Shown here: positions 1 to 6,098 of the stretch, piece after piece | Layout: the number at the start of each line of letters is the position of its first letter | Position numbering within the stretch: the first letter of the stretch is position 1 | DNA from: Candidatus Sodaliphilus fimicaballi | GTDB lineage: Bacteria; Bacteroidota; Bacteroidia; Bacteroidales; Muribaculaceae | Assembly: GCA_018065165.1 (NCBI GenBank) | Contig: JAGHTV010000204.1 | Span: 1-6,098 of the forward strand | Reading direction: 5' to 3' | DNA length: 6,098 bases | The notes under the pieces: generated by a model | Told to the model about the DNA's origin: nothing | Seen by the model: the letters and a program-made list of their open reading frames with translations, nothing else | The model's database searches: none | Made by a program: the position numbers and the translations under genes

Positions 1-23
1 TTATATTTGTCAACAACCGACAA

Positions 24-788
24 TTACATTTCTAGTATAAGTGTCTCGTCAAAACCATCACAAACGCCCTTGTCGACATAGCCAAGCTGATTAGTGACCA
101 ATATTGTGTCGCCCAACTTCATGCCACGTGCTCCGTTGTAATGAGTATGGCCAAACGCCCATACACTAGCACCACAAGCAGCGACATAATCCTCCATAGG
201 ATTGACAAAGGCACTGCTAAGGCCATTGCTCTCGTAGCGAGGATCCTCAACCAGGACAGGACAGTGGTGAGTAACAACCACCTTTTTAGCAGCTCTAGAA
301 GACTCGAGAGCCGCAGTCAACCAGTTGAGGCAAGTGATGTGTGCCGGGGTGTAATCACTAGCAGCAAAAGGTCGACCGTCAAAAGAGGCCAGCCCGCACT
401 CGGGCATATACTTGGTCACGATAGCCTCATTCTCTTGCTCAACCGTTGCCCAAAGCGTTGTAAAGAAGAACTCCACATCGCCTATAACTTCCGACTTGTT
501 GTTAAGGCAACGCACATTGTCACGGAGCGCGATTTCCCACCCTTGCAGAGTAGAAGCGACATCGGCACCGCCATAGAACTCATGGTTGCCCGGAACGATG
601 AATGTGTGCTTGAAATTACTGCTACACCAGTCAAAAAAATCCTGAAAATCCAAAGACTCACGCTCCATGACAAATACATCGCCAGCGAGCAAAAGAATGT
701 CGCCAACGGGCTTGATAGAGCCACCCATCACACTCTTGAAATTTGAGTCCACTTCAAGGTGTAAATCAGATGCAAATTGGATTTTCAT
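24..788 (-). CDS. Calcineurin-like metallophosphoesterase, 254 aa
   Basis: This is a small soluble phosphoesterase of the calcineurin-like superfamily, which hydrolyses phosphomono- or diesters with a two-metal centre; the substrate cannot be read from sequence. The family's metal-ligand motifs are all present in order: D8-x-H10 (ASDLH) at the N-terminus, G36-D37 (AGDV), G67-N68-H69-E70 (PGNHEF), H174-H175 (VTHHCP) and G213-H214-T215-H216 (FGHTHYN). The length is normal for a stand-alone single-domain member. I see no signal peptide or membrane segment, so it is probably cytoplasmic. The ATG at 788 is chosen because the first beta-strand and the DLH motif begin immediately after it. The gene follows the C-S lyase gene on the same strand after a 66-nt gap, so read-through is possible, but a hairpin lies in that gap and I found no clear promoter of its own. 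The family call is firm; the specific function is unknown. Confidence 0.93.
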   Translation of the reverse strand: MKIQFASDLHLEVDSNFKSVMGGSIKPVGDILLLAGDVFVMERESLDFQDFFDWCSSNFKHTFIVPGNHEFYGGADVASTLQGWEIALRDNVRCLNNKSEVIGDVEFFFTTLWATVEQENEAIVTKYMPECGLASFDGRPFAASDYTPAHITCLNWLTAALESSRAAKKVVVTHHCPVLVEDPRYESNGLSSAFVNPMEDYVAACGASVWAFGHTHYNGARGMKLGDTILVTNQLGYVDKGVCDGFDETLILEM

Positions 789-824
789 TTATCTTTGTGT
801 CAATAATATAATCAATATACAATA

Positions 825-860
825 AAGTAATACTTTACCATGTAGCATAAAGTGTTACTT
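825..860 (-). terminator. Imperfect hairpin at the 3' end of the lyase gene, possible terminator
   Basis: The arms 825-837 and 848-860 are 13 nt each and complementary at 12 positions (one C/A mismatch), with a 10-nt loop (838-847). The upstream arm contains the stop codon of the lyase gene (855-857). Read on the minus strand, the hairpin is followed by an A/T-rich stretch (TATTGTATATTG) rather than a clean U-run, and the stem is AT-rich, so it is a weak candidate for an intrinsic terminator. It could instead be an mRNA 3'-end stabiliser or a binding site upstream of the phosphoesterase gene. The symmetry is seen directly; the function is inferred. Confidence 0.4.
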
Positions 861-2045
861 CAAGGCTTTTACCGCCTTACAGAGGCGTTCTAATGCCTTC
901 TCAATAACACTGCGCGGCGAGGCTACATTGAAGCGCATGAAGCACCTGCCAGCCACTCCAAACATGCTACCATCGTTGAGTGCAAGGCGGGCTTTATTAG
1001 TGAACAAATCTACCACCTGCTCGTGCTCAAGACCCAACCTGCGACAGTCGAGCCACACAAGATAAGACGCTTGCGGCTTGACGGGCTTGATGGCGGGGAT
1101 ATGCTTGTTGCAATAGTCAATCACGAAATCAATGTTACCCTCAATGTAGGCCAGGCACTGGTCGAGCCACTCGCCACCGTGACGGTAGGCCGCCTCGGTA
1201 GCTGCCATTGACAGGAAGTTGGGACTATTCAGTTCGTTTGTCTCGAGCCAAGTAAAGAACGGAGTGCGAAGCTCGGGATTCTTGATGACACACCACGAAC
1301 TCACGATGCCTGCAATGTTGAAGGTCTTGCTGGGAGCACCAAATGTTACCGATACCGCTGCAGCATCATCGCTCACAGTAGCAAAAGGTACGTGACGGTT
1401 GCCCTTGAATACAAGGTCGCCATGAATCTCATCGCTGATTACCACCACCCCATGCTTGCGGGCTATGCGAGCCACCTCGCGCATGTCCTCAACAGGCCAA
1501 GTGATGCCAATGGGATTATGCGGGTTACACAGCACCATGAGTGCCGGTTTCTCATTCTCGATGGTTTGCTCAAGATTGACAATATCCATCTTGTAGAAGC
1601 CGTTTCCGTCCTCTAATAACTCATTCATCACAATCTTGCGACCGTTACCCTCGGTAAGGCGACGGAAGGGGTGATAAACAGGTTCCTGAATAAGAACTTT
1701 GTCGCCTGGACGAGTGAAAAAGTTGAGTGCCAATCCAAAGCCAGGGACTATACCAGGAATGAAGCAAGCCTCATCGGGTGTAAACTCAAAGCCATTGCGA
1801 CTGCGTTGCCAGTCGATAATCGCCTGCCAATAGCTGTCGATGGGACAAGTGTAACCGTATATGGGATGATTGTTGATGCGAGACGAGAGAGCCTGCGTAA
1901 TAGCCGGACACACGGCAAAATCCATGTCGGCCACCCATAAAGGGAGAAGGTCGTCGCGGCCAAAATACTCAGTCAGGCGATCTTGCTTGACTGCATGTGT
2001 ACCGCTACGGTCGATGACCGTGTCAAAGTCGTAGGTCTGTTTCAT
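855..2045 (-). CDS. patB: PatB/MalY-family PLP-dependent C-S beta-lyase (aminotransferase class I/II fold), 396 aa
   Basis: This is a fold-type I PLP enzyme of the PatB/MalY group. These enzymes cleave the C-S bond of cystathionine or cysteine conjugates to give pyruvate, ammonia and a thiol (cystathionine beta-lyase type); older annotation often calls them aminotransferases. Visible landmarks are the N-terminal WVADMDF segment (37-43) typical of this group, YGYT (63-66), the NPHNPIG PLP-site loop (174-180), SDEIHGDL with D205 expected to contact the pyridine nitrogen, the Schiff-base lysine K240 in APSKTFNIAG, and the substrate-carboxylate arginine R371 in MRFNVASPR. The length is normal. 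An in-frame ATG at 2093 would add 16 residues, but it lies inside the predicted promoter and the family begins at about MKQTYDFD, so I use 2045. The cytoplasmic enzyme is probably involved in methionine/cysteine sulfur metabolism; the physiological substrate is not determinable here. The gene is divergent from rel. Confidence 0.9.
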   Translation of the reverse strand: MKQTYDFDTVIDRSGTHAVKQDRLTEYFGRDDLLPLWVADMDFAVCPAITQALSSRINNHPIYGYTCPIDSYWQAIIDWQRSRNGFEFTPDEACFIPGIVPGFGLALNFFTRPGDKVLIQEPVYHPFRRLTEGNGRKIVMNELLEDGNGFYKMDIVNLEQTIENEKPALMVLCNPHNPIGITWPVEDMREVARIARKHGVVVISDEIHGDLVFKGNRHVPFATVSDDAAAVSVTFGAPSKTFNIAGIVSSWCVIKNPELRTPFFTWLETNELNSPNFLSMAATEAAYRHGGEWLDQCLAYIEGNIDFVIDYCNKHIPAIKPVKPQASYLVWLDCRRLGLEHEQVVDLFTNKARLALNDGSMFGVAGRCFMRFNVASPRSVIEKALERLCKAVKALK

Positions 2046-2051
2046 TGCATA

Positions 2052-2067
2052 ATCTCGTAACCGAGAT
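2052..2067. repeat. Perfect inverted repeat in the lyase 5' leader
   Basis: This is a perfect 6-bp dyad (ATCTCG, 4-nt spacer GTTA, CGAGAT on the minus strand). It sits immediately downstream of the predicted -7 box and ends 6 nt before the lyase start codon. It should include the transcription start and most of the short leader, so it could be a small operator or a 5' stem-loop in the mRNA. The symmetry is seen directly; any regulatory role is inference. Confidence 0.45.
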
Positions 2068-2068
2068 G

Positions 2069-2099
2069 CAAAGTTACTCCAAAACCACCACATCGCAAA
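2069..2099 (-). promoter_or_regulatory. Bacteroidota-type promoter of the C-S lyase gene
   Basis: On the minus strand a TTTG element (2099-2096) is followed after 19 nt by TAACTTTG (2076-2069). This fits the Bacteroides primary sigma-factor consensus TTTG / TAnnTTTG at the expected spacing. Transcription would begin a few bases downstream, near 2065, giving a leader of about 20 nt before the ATG at 2045. The position supports the shorter start chosen for the lyase. Confidence 0.7.
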
Positions 2100-2274
2100 A
2101 TAAAACCTTAACTATTTAACCCGGAAAGTCAATTAGAACAAACAACAAACCGCAAGTCGCCAGAGCACAGGTCTATAGACTCACAGCGAACCACAAAATC
2201 GCTAGATTTATCTCTTTGATAATTATGAATATAGAAAACAAAACAACATTTTCTTCTATATTTATAGGTGTAAA
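2100..2274. other. AT-rich core of the divergent intergenic region, with small dyads
   Basis: There is no credible gene in this stretch between the two divergent promoters. It holds several short symmetrical elements: a perfect 10-bp palindrome GTCTATAGAC at 2171-2180; 5-bp arms AGCGA/TCGCT at 2185-2189 and 2199-2203; AAATC/GATTT at 2196-2200 and 2205-2209; and a longer dyad at 2228-2262 listed separately. I find no further TAnnTTTG element on either strand here. It may hold regulator binding sites for one or both flanking genes, but nothing identifies a regulator. Confidence 0.4.
2228..2262. repeat. Inverted repeat with 9-bp arms upstream of the rel promoter
   Basis: The arms AATATAGAA (2228-2236) and TTCTATATT (2254-2262) are perfect reverse complements separated by 17 nt. 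The downstream arm ends 12 nt before the predicted -33 element of the rel promoter, where an activator or repressor dimer could bind. The sequence is AT-rich, so chance symmetry is a real alternative. Confidence 0.4.
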
Positions 2275-2307
2275 TTGCTTTTCTTTGGGCATTTTTTACT
2301 AATTTTG
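2275..2307 (+). promoter_or_regulatory. Candidate Bacteroidota-type promoter of the rel-pgpH operon
   Basis: TAATTTTG at 2300-2307 matches the -7 consensus TAnnTTTG exactly. A TTG at 2275-2277 lies 22 nt upstream, slightly longer than the usual spacing. A nearer TTTG at 2284-2287 is only 12 nt away and too close to serve as the -33 box. Transcription would start near 2311, giving a leader of about 45 nt before the ATG at 2356. A small 5-bp dyad (TACTT 2309-2313, AAGTA 2319-2323) falls at the predicted start site. Confidence 0.55.
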
Positions 2308-2355
2308 CTACTTTATTGAAGTAAACAATAGGGATAAATCCAAAAGGCATAGACA

Positions 2356-4584
2356 ATGGCAGACAGTAACATTACATCTCCGCAAGAGGAGAAAATGATA
2401 AACGACGCATACAAGTCGCTGTTAGACGGATACTTGGCAAGCAACCATCGTAAAAAGGTTGACATCATCGAGAAGGCATTCAAGTTTGCATGCTCGGCCC
2501 ACGCAGGTGTACGCCGCCGCTCAGGCGAGCCCTACATCATGCATCCCATAACAGTGGCAACAATCGTAAGCCAAGAAATGGGCCTTGGTTCTACATCGAT
2601 ATGCTCGGCGCTGCTGCACGATGTTGTAGAGGACACCGACTACACGGTTGAAGATATCGAAGCGCAGTTTGGCAAGAAGATAGCCAACATCGTTGACGGA
2701 CTCACCAAGATCTCAGGCGGCATCTTTGGCGACCATGCCAGTGCACAGGCTGAGAACTTCAGGAAACTGTTGCTCACCATGAGCGACGACATACGCGTAG
2801 TGCTGATAAAGATGGCCGACCGCCTGCACAACATGCGTACCCTAGCGTCGATGCCACCTCAAAAGCAGTACAAGATTGCAGGCGAGACGCTCTATATCTA
2901 TGCCCCGCTAGCCCATCGCCTAGGTCTGTTTGCCATAAAGACCGAGCTCGAGGATTTAAGCTTCAAGTATGAGCATCCCGAAGTTTATGCCCGCATCAAG
3001 CAACAAATCGAAACCAGCGAAAAGAGCCGCAACGAGCTCTTTGCCCGCTTCTCCAACCCCATACGCGAGCAACTAGACAAACTGGGACTAACCTATGAAT
3101 TCCGTGCCTGTGTGAAGTCGTGCTACTCGATATGGAAGAAGATGGAGACCAAGCACATCCCATTTGAGGAGGTCTATGACCTGTATGCTGCACGCATCGT
3201 CTTTGAGTGCGATAACGAGAGCGACGAGAAGCGCATATGCTGGAATATCTATAGCGAAATCACCGACCTTTATCGCCTGCATCCCGATCGCGTGCGCGAC
3301 TGGGTGAGCACGCCCAAGGCCAATGGCTATCGTGCGCTGCACATCACTGTGATGGGCCCCGACGGCAAGTGGGTAGAGGTGCAGATACGCAGTCGTCGCA
3401 TGGACGACATAGCCGAGCGTGGATTTGCGGCTCACTGGAAGTACAAGATAGGCGAAGGCGAGGAAGAGAGCGAGCTCGCAGTGTGGTTGCAGACCATTGA
3501 AGACATTCTCAAGAATCCCGAGCCCAATGCTCTCGACTTCCTCGACACCATCAAGCTCAACCTGTTTGCTAGCGAGATAGTAGTATTCACTCCCAAGGGA
3601 GAACTGATAACACTGCCCAAAGACGCCTCGGTACTTGACATGGCCTTCACGCTGCACACCGAGATAGGCACCCACTGCATCGCGGGTAAGGTGAACCATA
3701 AGCTTGTGCCACTGTCGCACAAACTGGCCAGTGGCGACCAGGTAGAGATACTCACCTCGCAGTCGCAAAAGCCCCAGAACGACTGGGACAAGTTCCTGGT
3801 TACAGCCAAGGGCAAGACCCGCCTGCGTGCTGCAATGCGTCACTATCGCCGCGCTATTATAGACAAGGGCAAGGAGAAACTCGTGAAGATGCTCAACGAC
3901 AATGGCCTTGAACTGAACAACGAGATTGTGATGCGCATAATCAACAACGAGCGTGCGCAGAACAAAGAGGACCTGTTCTACATGATAGGCAATGACGAGG
4001 TAGCATTGAGCCCCGACCTCATCAAGAAAGACAAGCAAAGCGGCAACGGAATATTATCAAAACTGCTACGCAACCCCTTCTCGTCACTTGGCAAGAGCAA
4101 GGACGAAGGAAAGAGCAAAGAGAAAATCAACACCAAGGAAGTGTACGCGCTCAAGACCGAGAACGGCGTGAGCAACTACAAGATAGCCACCTGCTGCCGT
4201 CCCATACCCGGTGACGATGTTGTGGGCTACATCAACGACAACAACGAGGTAATTGTACACAAGCTCACCTGCCCCACAGCCATGAAGCTAAAGAGCAGTT
4301 TTGGCGGTCGTCTGGTGCAGACCCACTGGGAAACCGGCAGCGAGAAATTCCTTGCATCAATCCATGTTGAAGGCATTGACCGCATGGGTATATTGCAAGA
4401 AATCATATACATCATTTCAACCAACATGTCGATTAACATGCGCGGATTGAACATACAAGCCAACGGTGGCGTGTTCAGCTGCAAGCTCGATGTGCTCATC
4501 CAGGATGCCAATGTATTAACAAGCCTGTGCAAGCGCCTCAAGAATGTGAAGGGCGTGAACTCGGCAATGCGTATAAGCAAATAA
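2356..4584 (+). CDS. rel: Bifunctional (p)ppGpp synthetase/hydrolase, long RelA/SpoT (RSH) family, 742 aa
   Basis: This cytoplasmic stringent-response enzyme transfers pyrophosphate from ATP to GDP/GTP and also hydrolyses (p)ppGpp. The hydrolase HD domain (about 30-180) looks intact: H49, RSGEPYIMHP (55-64), H88-D89 with E92-D93 (HDVVEDT), and KMADRLHNMRT (152-162). The synthetase domain (about 235-365) has K254, YSIW (257-260), D275 in YDLYAARI, PKANGYRALH (320-329), catalytic E341 in EVQIR, and AAHWKYK (358-364). It is followed by TGS (about 405-467), a helical region, a zinc-type conserved-cysteine domain with C613-C614, H635 and C639, and a C-terminal ACT domain (about 665-742). The length is normal for a long RSH. 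One oddity is that the GRxK arginine that stacks on ATP adenine in characterised Rel proteins is C252, so synthetase strength is uncertain while hydrolase looks sound. The start at 2356 lies about 45 nt downstream of a candidate promoter. The next gene follows after 12 nt. Confidence 0.96.
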   Translation: MADSNITSPQEEKMINDAYKSLLDGYLASNHRKKVDIIEKAFKFACSAHAGVRRRSGEPYIMHPITVATIVSQEMGLGSTSICSALLHDVVEDTDYTVEDIEAQFGKKIANIVDGLTKISGGIFGDHASAQAENFRKLLLTMSDDIRVVLIKMADRLHNMRTLASMPPQKQYKIAGETLYIYAPLAHRLGLFAIKTELEDLSFKYEHPEVYARIKQQIETSEKSRNELFARFSNPIREQLDKLGLTYEFRACVKSCYSIWKKMETKHIPFEEVYDLYAARIVFECDNESDEKRICWNIYSEITDLYRLHPDRVRDWVSTPKANGYRALHITVMGPDGKWVEVQIRSRRMDDIAERGFAAHWKYKIGEGEEESELAVWLQTIEDILKNPEPNALDFLDTIKLNLFASEIVVFTPKGELITLPKDASVLDMAFTLHTEIGTHCIAGKVNHKLVPLSHKLASGDQVEILTSQSQKPQNDWDKFLVTAKGKTRLRAAMRHYRRAIIDKGKEKLVKMLNDNGLELNNEIVMRIINNERAQNKEDLFYMIGNDEVALSPDLIKKDKQSGNGILSKLLRNPFSSLGKSKDEGKSKEKINTKEVYALKTENGVSNYKIATCCRPIPGDDVVGYINDNNEVIVHKLTCPTAMKLKSSFGGRLVQTHWETGSEKFLASIHVEGIDRMGILQEIIYIISTNMSINMRGLNIQANGGVFSCKLDVLIQDANVLTSLCKRLKNVKGVNSAMRISK

Positions 4585-4596
4585 AAACATCGCACA

Positions 4597-6098
4597 ATGT
4601 TTAAGACTCGCAATAACTACATCACCATAGCAATGCTCATTGCTGCCACAGTGATAATCTCGCTGGCCCTACCCCGCCACGACAAGATCACACAATTGTC
4701 ATATGAGAGCGGCAAGCCATGGCTCAACCCCATGCTCACTGCCCCATTTGACATACCCATTGAGCGTGACGAGGCCGATGTGCAACGCATCACCGACAGT
4801 GTGAGCGTAAACTTCATGCAGATATTCCGCCGCGACAATCAAAACGCCACCAACCAGATATCGGCACTGAGCAAAGCCTTGTCGACCCACTACGAGGTGC
4901 CGTTGAGTATGCGCCAAGGCCTTGTAAACGCAGTGGCCAAAGCCTACAACGACGGTATTGTTGACAACACCACGAGCGATGCGATTACCAAGGGCACCCT
5001 GAAACGAGTGCGCATACTTGACAGTAATGGCGTGGCACAGGTTGTAAGTACCGAGAATATGCACTCGGTGCGTCAGGTGTATGAGACGGTCGACTCGGTA
5101 TATGGCAATGGGGCAATTGACCTAGTAGAGATAATCTCACTGTCAAATTACCTGACACCCAATGTAGCAATCGACTATGACGAGAACGACAAACTGTATA
5201 ATGACGCGTTAAACTCGGCCCTGGCCCCCGTGGGAACTGTGCAGACAGGTGAGGCAATCATTTTTACAGGCAATATCGTAACACCACAAAAGTACACCAT
5301 ACTGCAAACATATGAACGCATGCTAGCCGAGCGTGCCAAGGAAAACAAGAGCAACACCGACTTGCTGATAGTGGGCAAAATCATGACTATAGCCCTGATA
5401 CTGGCAATGTTCTATGTATTCCTGATAGCAATGCGCTACCGCATGGTATCGGACCTGCGCAACATCATATTCTTGATATCATTCATCACGCTGTTTGTGG
5501 TAGTAGTGTTCCTAGTGGTATCATTCCGCTACAGTTTCCTGTACATTATACCATTTGCACTGGTACCCATCATCATCACCACCTTCTATGACTCGCGCAT
5601 AGCGTTCTTCTCGCACATGGTCGTGGTGCTGATAAGCGTACTCGTGGCTCGCGAGCAGGCACAGTTCATTATCATGCAATTCATAGCCGGCAACATTGCC
5701 ATAACGCTGATGCAAGAACTGGTGCGTCGTTCACAACTCGTGACTTGTGCGTTCTTGATATTTGTAGGCTATAGCCTTGTATTCACGGCAATCACGCTCA
5801 CGCGAGGAGGATCATTGAACAGCATCGACTGGCACTACATCATGTACTTTGCCATCAACTGCATACTGTTATCGTTTGCCTATGTGGGCATCTTCATTGT
5901 CGAGAAACTGTTTGGCTTCACCTCAATTGTGACGCTTGTCGAACTCAGTGACATCAACTCACCTGTGCTGCGCAAACTCTCGGAACGCTGTCCCGGAACA
6001 TTCCAGCACGCCTTCCAGGTGGCAAACATTGCATCGGAGGCAGCCCTGAAGATAGGAGCCAACCAGCAGCTGGCTCGTGCTGGTGCCCTGTATCATGA
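4597..6098 (+). CDS. pgpH: PgpH-type 7TM-HD (7TMR-HDED) phosphohydrolase, probable c-di-AMP phosphodiesterase; 3' end cut by window
   Basis: This is an inner-membrane HD-superfamily phosphohydrolase resembling Firmicutes PgpH/YqfF, which degrade cyclic di-AMP to pApA. The 500 complete codons show an N-terminal membrane anchor (about 8-25), an extracytoplasmic 7TMR-HDED domain (about 30-250, including GTVQTGEAIIFTGNIVT at 213-229), then seven hydrophobic helices at about 255-279, 289-308, 312-330, 335-351, 355-373, 381-401 and 411-437. The cytoplasmic HD domain begins with VELSDINSPVLRKL (448-461) and PGTFQH (466-471; H471 is the expected first metal ligand). The window stops after H500 of the YHD motif plus two bases of the next codon, so the remaining HD residues cannot be checked; relatives suggest well over 100 residues are missing. 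The ATG at 4597, 12 nt after the rel stop, is chosen because the next ATG (4633) falls inside the first membrane helix. It is probably co-transcribed with rel. c-di-AMP as substrate is inferred from family. Confidence 0.92.
   Translation, partial: MFKTRNNYITIAMLIAATVIISLALPRHDKITQLSYESGKPWLNPMLTAPFDIPIERDEADVQRITDSVSVNFMQIFRRDNQNATNQISALSKALSTHYEVPLSMRQGLVNAVAKAYNDGIVDNTTSDAITKGTLKRVRILDSNGVAQVVSTENMHSVRQVYETVDSVYGNGAIDLVEIISLSNYLTPNVAIDYDENDKLYNDALNSALAPVGTVQTGEAIIFTGNIVTPQKYTILQTYERMLAERAKENKSNTDLLIVGKIMTIALILAMFYVFLIAMRYRMVSDLRNIIFLISFITLFVVVVFLVVSFRYSFLYIIPFALVPIIITTFYDSRIAFFSHMVVVLISVLVAREQAQFIIMQFIAGNIAITLMQELVRRSQLVTCAFLIFVGYSLVFTAITLTRGGSLNSIDWHYIMYFAINCILLSFAYVGIFIVEKLFGFTSIVTLVELSDINSPVLRKLSERCPGTFQHAFQVANIASEAALKIGANQQLARAGALYH

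Noticed and set aside
141..746. Open frame of 201 codons on the plus strand across the phosphoesterase gene
   Set aside because: It is antisense to a gene with all metallophosphoesterase motifs, and its translation shows no domain or motif.
2042..2050. Two-codon upstream frame ATG-CAA-TGA overlapping the lyase start codon
   Set aside because: A start-stop arrangement this short easily occurs by chance, and nothing else supports a leader peptide.
2046..2093. Longer N-terminus for the C-S lyase from the ATG at 2093
   Set aside because: The extra 16 residues overlap the predicted -33/-7 promoter elements and precede the usual family start; the ATG at 2045 fits better.
2129..2356. Open frame of 75 codons on the minus strand in the divergent intergenic region
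   Set aside because: The composition is that of translated AT-rich spacer, it runs across the predicted rel promoter, and it has no recognisable motif or promoter of its own.
3331..3333. Arg (R326) instead of the usual Gln in the NGYQSLH motif of the Rel synthetase domain
   Set aside because: NGYRS is a common form of this motif in small alarmone synthetases, so it does not suggest loss of function.
3088..4038. Long open frame of 316 codons on the minus strand, antisense to rel
   Set aside because: It lies wholly inside the clearly coding rel gene, its translation resembles no family I recognise, and such antisense frames are common when the sense gene has strong codon bias.
4699..5257. Open frames on the minus strand across the 5' part of pgpH
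   Set aside because: They are antisense to a continuous frame that encodes the expected 7TMR-HDED domain and carry no recognisable motif.

Overview
The window looks like a chromosomal housekeeping segment from a member of the Bacteroidota, most likely Bacteroidales. The evidence is the protein types, the lack of strong Shine-Dalgarno sequences before the starts, and two upstream regions that match the Bacteroides-type promoter (TTTG or TTG, about 20 nt, then TAnnTTTG). No rRNA, tRNA, CRISPR array, transposase or phage gene is visible. Coding is dense, and all four genes are intact in frame up to the window edges.

Layout. Two genes lie on the minus strand: a PatB/MalY-type PLP-dependent C-S lyase (855-2045) and, 66 nt downstream of it, a small calcineurin-like metallophosphoesterase (24-788). 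A 310-nt divergent intergenic region (2046-2355) carries a good promoter for the lyase, a plausible promoter for the plus-strand genes, and several small inverted repeats. On the plus strand are a full-length Rel/SpoT-type (p)ppGpp synthetase/hydrolase (2356-4584) and, 12 nt after it, a membrane-anchored 7TM-HD phosphohydrolase of the PgpH type (4597 to the window end). The window cuts the second gene exactly at the HD motif of its catalytic domain.

How they may work together. The plus-strand pair puts a (p)ppGpp enzyme directly upstream of a probable cyclic-di-AMP phosphodiesterase, with spacing typical of co-transcription, so two nucleotide second-messenger systems may be co-expressed. The minus-strand pair has no obvious functional link beyond adjacency.

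No new multi-gene system is evident. The observation most worth checking is in the Rel synthetase domain: the arginine of the GRxK motif, which stacks on the ATP adenine in characterised Rel enzymes, is a cysteine here (C252), with a second cysteine four residues later.
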